Shown: positions 6,999 to 10,801 of the stretch, piece after piece
How the letters are laid out: every line of letters starts with the position of its first letter
How positions within the stretch are numbered: the first letter of the stretch is position 1
Assembly (NCBI GenBank): GCA_014804915.1
Contig: JAAUYW010000113.1
Location: forward strand, 1 to 10,801
Source: Desulfovibrio sp.
GTDB taxonomy: Bacteria; Desulfobacterota; Desulfovibrionia; Desulfovibrionales; Desulfovibrionaceae
DNA length: 10,801 nucleotides
Direction: 5' to 3'
Program-made: the position numbers and the translations under genes
Notes under the pieces: generated by a model
Told to the model about the DNA's origin: nothing
What the model saw: the letters and a program-made list of their open reading frames with translations, nothing else
Database searches by the model: none

Positions 6999-7305
6999 AA
7001 TAGCGCGCCAAAATCACAAGCCCAATGCCGGCCGCGATGGTTACAAAATAATTACGGCTGAAAACAGCCACAAGCAGCGTTGGCAAGGAAACCAGGAGGA
7101 ACAGATTCGAGAAGGAAATATCGAGTCTGCCGTCCTGCATGAACACATCCGGCCCAACGAGCGCGGCCATGACTGCCACCGGCACGTATTCCAGCCATTT
7201 GCGCAGGAGCGCAGGCAGGGAATCGCCCCTGAGCGCCATCACCGGGCCGGTTTTCAAAAGCAGGGTGACAAGTATCGCAAGGGCGGCTGCCAGCGCCAGG
7301 GTCAT
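6985..7305 (-). CDS. azlD: AzlD, small subunit of branched-chain amino acid exporter
   Basis: A 106-residue hydrophobic protein with about four membrane helices, including MTLALAAALAILVTLLL at the start and VTIAAGIGLVILARYYG at the end. The family pattern 'KTGPVMALRG...LRKWLEYVPVAVMAALVGPDVF' is clear. AzlD pairs with AzlC in the inner membrane (AzlCD, like BrnEF) to export branched-chain amino acids. The start at 7305 overlaps the azlC stop (ATGA) and has GGAGG at 7314-7318 with an 8-base spacer. The longer reading from 7467 is an artefact inside azlC. The last codons overlap the next gene by 14 bases. Confidence 0.93.
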   Translation of the reverse strand: MTLALAAALAILVTLLLKTGPVMALRGDSLPALLRKWLEYVPVAVMAALVGPDVFMQDGRLDISFSNLFLLVSLPTLLVAVFSRNYFVTIAAGIGLVILARYYGIG

Positions 7306-8015
7306 GTTCTTGCCCTCCGTTCCCTGCGGATGGAAAGCGCAAGGCCCAGCGTGGCTCCGCAGACAGTGGCAAGAGCCACATTCCAGGCGCCAAGTCCGGC
7401 CGATTTCAGCGCGATTGAAAGGCAAATTGTGAAGATCGCGACAAGCAGGTGCAGCCGGCTCGAGCATTGCGGCACAAGCAAGGCCAGGAACATGGCCGTG
7501 ATTGCGTAATCGAGGCCCAGCGGCTTTACATCATCAACCAGGCTGCCGCAAAACGCGCCTATGGCAGTGCCACCAACCCAGGCCAGCTGCGTGAACTGGT
7601 TGCAAACAAGCATGGTCACGATATTCAGTTTCCAGCCGGCCTGGATGGCTGTGGCATGAACCACGAAGCTTTCGTCGGTGATGCCAAAGCCCAGCAGGAA
7701 TTTTTTCAGCGCGCCCATGCCTGCCAGCCAGGGCGCTTCAGCTGCTGACATGAGCATATAGCGCAAATTCACGATGCCTACGGCTGCGGCAGTTGATAAA
7801 ACGCCTGCGCCTCCGCCCCAGAGGCTGGCAAACACAAACTGGCCCGAGCCGGAGAACATCAGCACGGACATGGCGATCGCCAGGGCCGGAGAGATGCCGT
7901 TTTTGACAGCCAGCACGCCAAAGGCAAAGCCGACTGGCAAATAGCCAAGCACAATGGGCAGGCCGCGCCTGATGCCCGTAAACCAGGCCCTTTCCAGAGA
8001 CTGTGCGCGTTTCAT
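7302..8015 (-). CDS. azlC: AzlC, large subunit of branched-chain amino acid exporter
   Basis: 237 residues with several membrane helices. Family motifs are GYLPVGFAFGVLA (24-36), MFSGSGQF (53-60), NLRYMLMSA (83-91) and GFGITDESFV (109-118). The C-terminus is basic (IRRERRART), as expected for a cytoplasmic end. With AzlD it forms an exporter for leucine, isoleucine and valine (or analogues); the exact substrate is not visible. The ATG at 8015 overlaps the fliR TGA as ATGA. Its upstream bases, the last codons of fliR, contain no recognisable Shine-Dalgarno, so translation most likely depends on ribosomes finishing fliR. Confidence 0.94.
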   Translation of the reverse strand: MKRAQSLERAWFTGIRRGLPIVLGYLPVGFAFGVLAVKNGISPALAIAMSVLMFSGSGQFVFASLWGGGAGVLSTAAAVGIVNLRYMLMSAAEAPWLAGMGALKKFLLGFGITDESFVVHATAIQAGWKLNIVTMLVCNQFTQLAWVGGTAIGAFCGSLVDDVKPLGLDYAITAMFLALLVPQCSSRLHLLVAIFTICLSIALKSAGLGAWNVALATVCGATLGLALSIRRERRART

Positions 8016-8803
8016 TGGTGGAGCAGGCTCATGCCGCGCATTAAATTTGCCATCATCGCATCCATGCCGCCGATAAAAACCTCAATCTGGTTTGACATGA
8101 CAACCAGCAACAGGCCGACAAAGAAGAAGCCGACGCCAATCTTGATCGGAAATCCAAATTCCATGATATGCACTTGCGGCGACGTGCGCGCCACAAGGCC
8201 GAGCGCGACCTCGACCATGAACAGTGCCACCATGACCGGAGCTGCGATTTTGAGCGCGAGCACAAATACTTGGGCTGACAGGGCGAGGATTTCCCAGAGG
8301 ATATTCTCGCCGAGAAACAGCGCGCCAGGCGGGAGAATGGTAAACGAGGCCGCAAAGCCCTTGATCATGTAAAGGTGTCCGTCCATTGCGAGAAAGGTGA
8401 GCAGGCTGACCATCCACAAAAAAAAGGCCGCTATGCCGGTCTGGTTGCCAGTGAGCGGATCGGCAAAGTTGATCATTGTGAAGCCCATCTGGAATCCCAG
8501 AAGCTCGCCTCCGGACTGAATGCCCATGAACAGGAAATTGATCGCCATGCCAAGCACAAGGCCGATGACGACTTCGCCGAGCATGATCAGGGCCATGTCA
8601 AAGGGATGCTCGGGCATGATCGCGCCAGAGAGCGCGAGATGGGGCCAGACGCCAAGCGTGAATACAAGAGTGATGGCGGCCTTGACTGTAACCGGAATAT
8701 TGTTTGTGGAAAAGATCGGCAGCATGAACATGACAATGCTTACGCGCATCATCGTCAGGACAAGGCTGAAGATTGTATTGGGATCGTAATTGAAAATATT
8801 CAC
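8012..8803 (-). CDS. fliR: FliR, flagellar type III export gate membrane protein
   Basis: 263 residues, the usual FliR length, almost entirely hydrophobic. The N-terminus MNIFNYDPNTIFSLVLTMMR is typical. GELLGFQMGFTMINFADPLTGNQ (99-121) and ALGLVARTSPQVHIMEFGFPIKIG (200-223) are the family hallmarks. FliR joins FliP and FliQ in the inner-membrane export gate of the flagellar basal body. The start is GTG at 8803, 12 bases after the cheV stop, with no clear Shine-Dalgarno; it is chosen because it yields the correct family N-terminus. A T8 run in the coding strand (8418-8425) covers codons for F127-F128-L129. No fliP, fliQ, flhA or flhB is adjacent. Confidence 0.94.
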   Translation of the reverse strand: MNIFNYDPNTIFSLVLTMMRVSIVMFMLPIFSTNNIPVTVKAAITLVFTLGVWPHLALSGAIMPEHPFDMALIMLGEVVIGLVLGMAINFLFMGIQSGGELLGFQMGFTMINFADPLTGNQTGIAAFFLWMVSLLTFLAMDGHLYMIKGFAASFTILPPGALFLGENILWEILALSAQVFVLALKIAAPVMVALFMVEVALGLVARTSPQVHIMEFGFPIKIGVGFFFVGLLLVVMSNQIEVFIGGMDAMMANLMRGMSLLHQ

Positions 8804-8815
8804 TGGCCGGCGCTT

Positions 8816-9778
8816 TTATTGATGCCTGGAATGAATTTTTTCGTCTATGATTTCCTTGACGATCTTGTCAAGGCCGGCCAGATCAGGCTTGTTGACCTGA
8901 TGGTCTGCGCCGACCTTGATGCCCTTGGCGCGGAGGGCGTCCGTAATGAGCGAGGAAAAAAGCACGACTGGCAATTTTTTCAGGGCCGGATTCTCACGAA
9001 TTTTGGAAGTCAGGGCATGGCCGTCCATCTCGGGCATTTCGATATCCGAAATCACAAGGTCAACCAACTGGTTTATTTCATGCGAATCCACTTTCTGGCC
9101 GGACTGGGACTGGGCCAGATTCGACAGGTATTCCCAGGCCTCCCTGCCATTGCTGGCGGTTGTAACCTGATACCCGGATTTTTCAAGAAAGGATTTGACA
9201 ATCTTGCGCAGGGAGCTGGAATCGTCTGCAAGAAGCAGGCGCACATGCTCGGGCATTTCCACTGGCGCTTCAGGCTGCATGGTGGACATGTCAAGGGACT
9301 TGTCCAGGCTGGCCATGATTTTTTCCATATCCAGAATAAACAGGACGCGCTCCTTGATGCGCAGGATGCCGGTGATTGAATCGCGGGAAAAGGCCTGCAC
9401 ATACCTGTTTGGCGGCTCAATCCTGTCCCAGGCCAGGCGATGGATGCTGGCTACCGAAGATACCAGGAAAGCGGTGCGCACGCCTGAAAATTCCGTTACC
9501 AGCACCTTGTCGGACGGGCCGCGCCGCATATCCTTGCCAAGCCAGGCGGCCAGATTGAGCAAGGGGAGCACCTTGCCGCGCAAGTTGAATGTGCCCATGA
9601 TGCTGGGATCCTGCGTGCCAGGCATGGCTGTCACCTGGGGCATGCGGATGATTTCAAGAACCTTGGCGACGTTTATGGCGTAATGGCCGGTGTAATCCTT
9701 GCCATCTGGCAGTTTTTCATCAAGCAGGAATTCGATTATCTCAAGCTCATTATTCCTGAGCAGCGGATTCAGGCTCAT
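8816..9778 (-). CDS. cheV: CheV, CheW-receiver chemotaxis coupling protein
   Basis: 320 residues. The CheW-like domain (about 10-160) includes YAINVAKVLEIIRMP, GTFNLRGKVLPLLNL and SITGILRIKERVLFILDMEKIM. The response receiver (about 178-318) has acidic D185/D186, phospho-acceptor D245 (ISDIEMPEMDG), S275/S276 and K297 (NKPDL). The extra loop before strand 3 (about 221-238) is normal for CheV. It couples chemoreceptors to CheA and tunes this by phosphorylation, in the cytoplasm at receptor arrays. ATG at 9778 has AAGGA at 9785-9789, 6 bases away. The start lies 29 bases inside nth. A longer reading from 9886 would add 36 unrelated basic residues and is rejected. Confidence 0.95.
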   Translation of the reverse strand: MSLNPLLRNNELEIIEFLLDEKLPDGKDYTGHYAINVAKVLEIIRMPQVTAMPGTQDPSIMGTFNLRGKVLPLLNLAAWLGKDMRRGPSDKVLVTEFSGVRTAFLVSSVASIHRLAWDRIEPPNRYVQAFSRDSITGILRIKERVLFILDMEKIMASLDKSLDMSTMQPEAPVEMPEHVRLLLADDSSSLRKIVKSFLEKSGYQVTTASNGREAWEYLSNLAQSQSGQKVDSHEINQLVDLVISDIEMPEMDGHALTSKIRENPALKKLPVVLFSSLITDALRAKGIKVGADHQVNKPDLAGLDKIVKEIIDEKIHSRHQ

Positions 9779-10439
9779 TTTCTGTCCTTTTTGCCGCCTC
9801 TTGCGGAGGTTTTCTTTTCGGGCAAAAACCAGCCATTTCGCAATTCGCGCAGTCAGGCTTGCGGGCCTTGCAGATCTCCCGTCCAAACCAGACCATGCGG
9901 TGATTGAAATCGCCCCACTCCTCGCGCGGCAGGATCTGCGTTAGGTCGCGCTCAATCCTGACAGGATCGACATTGTCCGTAAGGCCAAGGCGGTAGGAAA
10001 TCCGTTTTACATGCGTATCCACAGCCATGCCCTCGTTTTTTCCAAATCCGGCGAACAGGACCACATTCGCTGTCTTGCGGGCCACTCCTGGCAGCTGAAT
10101 CAGCTCCTCCATTGTCTGGGGGAGCGCGCCGCCAAATTTTTCGCAAACCATTTTCGCGGCTGCGATCAGGTTTCTGGCCTTGTTGCGGAAATAGCCAACC
10201 GGATGGATTACCGCTTCCACATCCGGCTGAAGCGCGCTGGCCAGCTCCCGAGGCCCGGGCCAGCGCGCGAAAAAGACGGGAGTAACCATGTTGACGCGCG
10301 CGTCTGTGCATTGCGCGGCCAGCTGGGTGGCTACCAGAAGCTCCCAGGGATCATTATACGCAAGCTCCGTATTCGCCTGCGGATAGCGCGCCTTGAGCGC
10401 ATTGAGCACCTGGGCGGCCATTTTTTTTGCCGCTTTCAT
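9750..10439 (-). CDS. nth: Endonuclease III (DNA glycosylase/AP lyase)
   Basis: A 229-residue HhH-GPD enzyme. It has the hairpin-helix-hairpin LIQLPGVARKTANVV with catalytic K122, the aspartate D141 in VDTHVKR, and a C-terminal 4Fe-4S loop C190-x6-C197-x2-C200-x5-C206, which is the exact family spacing. It removes oxidised pyrimidines and cleaves the abasic site in base-excision repair. The tail after the cluster is polar and acidic (about 207-229), longer than in E. coli Nth (211 residues), and its last codons overlap cheV. The ATG overlaps the ubiX stop by one base (TGATG). An A8 run at codons 4-7 lies at the very start, and a second in-frame ATG is codon 7, so either could be used. Confidence 0.96.
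   Translation of the reverse strand: MKAAKKMAAQVLNALKARYPQANTELAYNDPWELLVATQLAAQCTDARVNMVTPVFFARWPGPRELASALQPDVEAVIHPVGYFRNKARNLIAAAKMVCEKFGGALPQTMEELIQLPGVARKTANVVLFAGFGKNEGMAVDTHVKRISYRLGLTDNVDPVRIERDLTQILPREEWGDFNHRMVWFGREICKARKPDCANCEMAGFCPKRKPPQEAAKRTENEPESAAQE
9785..9789 (-). promoter_or_regulatory. Shine-Dalgarno of cheV, inside nth
   Basis: AAGGA on the - strand with a 6-base spacer to ATG 9778. It lies within the last coding codons of nth and decides the cheV start. Confidence 0.7.
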
Positions 10440-10801
10440 CAGCTTGCGCCCCAGACCTGGCCATTATGGGAAATGCCCAGAACGTCGAAAACGCGCTGGC
10501 AGAAGTTGCCCAGAAGATCATCAAGGCTGGCAGGCTGAAAATAAAAGCCTGGCGAGAATGGCATAATAATTGCGCCCGCCTCGGTTAGAGCGGCCATGTT
10601 GCGCAGCTGGATGAGCGAGAGCGGACTCTCGCGCGTGATCATCAGGAGCTGGCGCCTCTCCTTGAGCGCGACATCGCAGCAGCGATGAATGAGATTGGTC
10701 CCGCAGCCGCTTGCGACCGCGCCAAGCGTACTCATCGAGCAGGGAACGACAACGAGCGCGTCGCCCTGCTTCCACCAGCTGCCGCTGGCCGGCCCCGCGG
10801 C
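10439..10801 (-). CDS. ubiX: UbiX-type flavin prenyltransferase, C-terminal part (5' end outside window)
   Basis: The frame is open from the right edge to TGA at 10441-10439, giving about 120 residues of a protein that is normally about 190. The visible sequence begins ASGSWWKQGDALVVVPCSMSTLGAVASG, then ERRQLLMITRESPLSLIQLRNM, GAIIMPFSPGFYF and RVFDVLGI, all typical UbiX segments. The enzyme adds a dimethylallyl group to reduced FMN to make prenylated FMN, the cofactor of UbiD-type (de)carboxylases. No UbiD gene is visible here. In an anaerobe it may serve quinone synthesis or aromatic acid metabolism; that is inference. The ATG at 10735 is internal (the methionine after CS). Confidence 0.94.
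   Translation of the reverse strand, partial: AAGPASGSWWKQGDALVVVPCSMSTLGAVASGCGTNLIHRCCDVALKERRQLLMITRESPLSLIQLRNMAALTEAGAIIMPFSPGFYFQPASLDDLLGNFCQRVFDVLGISHNGQVWGAS

Noticed and set aside
7306..7467. Longer azlD reading starting at 7467
   Set aside because: The extra 54 residues are azlC read out of frame; ATG 7305 has GGAGG and the ATGA overlap.
8375..9379. + strand open frame (334 codons) opposite fliR and cheV
   Set aside because: Shadow of two well-recognised genes, crossing their boundary.
9779..9886. Longer cheV reading starting at 9886
   Set aside because: Extra residues are basic and unlike CheV, and they lie inside nth coding sequence; ATG 9778 has a proper ribosome site.

Overview
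The window looks like chromosomal DNA from a dissimilatory sulfate- or sulfite-reducing bacterium of the Desulfovibrio type (Desulfobacterota). The main evidence is the 3' end of dsrB followed directly by dsrD. The other genes fit a motile, Gram-negative-type anaerobe: CheV, FliR, a ZraSR-like sigma-54 two-component system, and endonuclease III. The order is a guess from protein resemblance. Gene density is very high, with only one gene-free stretch over 100 bases and none over 300.

Left edge, + strand (1-780): the C-terminal part of DsrB (ferredoxin-type 4Fe-4S domain and conserved tail), a strong GC-rich intercistronic hairpin, dsrD with a good Shine-Dalgarno (SD) sequence, and a rho-independent terminator. 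This is the end of a dsrABD transcript.

Rest of the window, - strand (10801 down to 817): eleven genes run head to tail and converge on the dsr operon. In transcription order they are ubiX (5' end cut by the window edge), nth, cheV, fliR, azlC, azlD, a small DUF4911-like gene, a sensor histidine kinase, an NtrC-family response regulator, a UDP-glucuronate 4-epimerase-like gene, and a long U32 'peptidase' of the RlhA/TrhP type. Most junctions overlap or nearly touch (ATGA, TGATG, or overlaps of 11, 14 and 29 bases). The largest gap, 57 bases between regulator and epimerase, shows no convincing terminator or promoter. The simplest reading is one long, translationally coupled transcription unit, or a few overlapping ones, whose main promoter lies outside the window.

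Functionally the - strand cluster is mixed: flavin prenylation, base-excision repair, chemotaxis coupling, flagellar export gate, branched-chain amino acid export, signal transduction, surface sugar nucleotide synthesis and probable RNA modification. Only three sets are obviously linked: azlC/azlD, kinase/regulator and cheV/fliR. I found no CRISPR array, tRNA, rRNA, insertion sequence or phage gene, and no clear undescribed system. The items most worth a second look are the dsrB-dsrD hairpin, three 8-base homopolymer tracts inside nth, fliR and the U32 gene, and the tight coupling of a lone fliR to an amino acid exporter.
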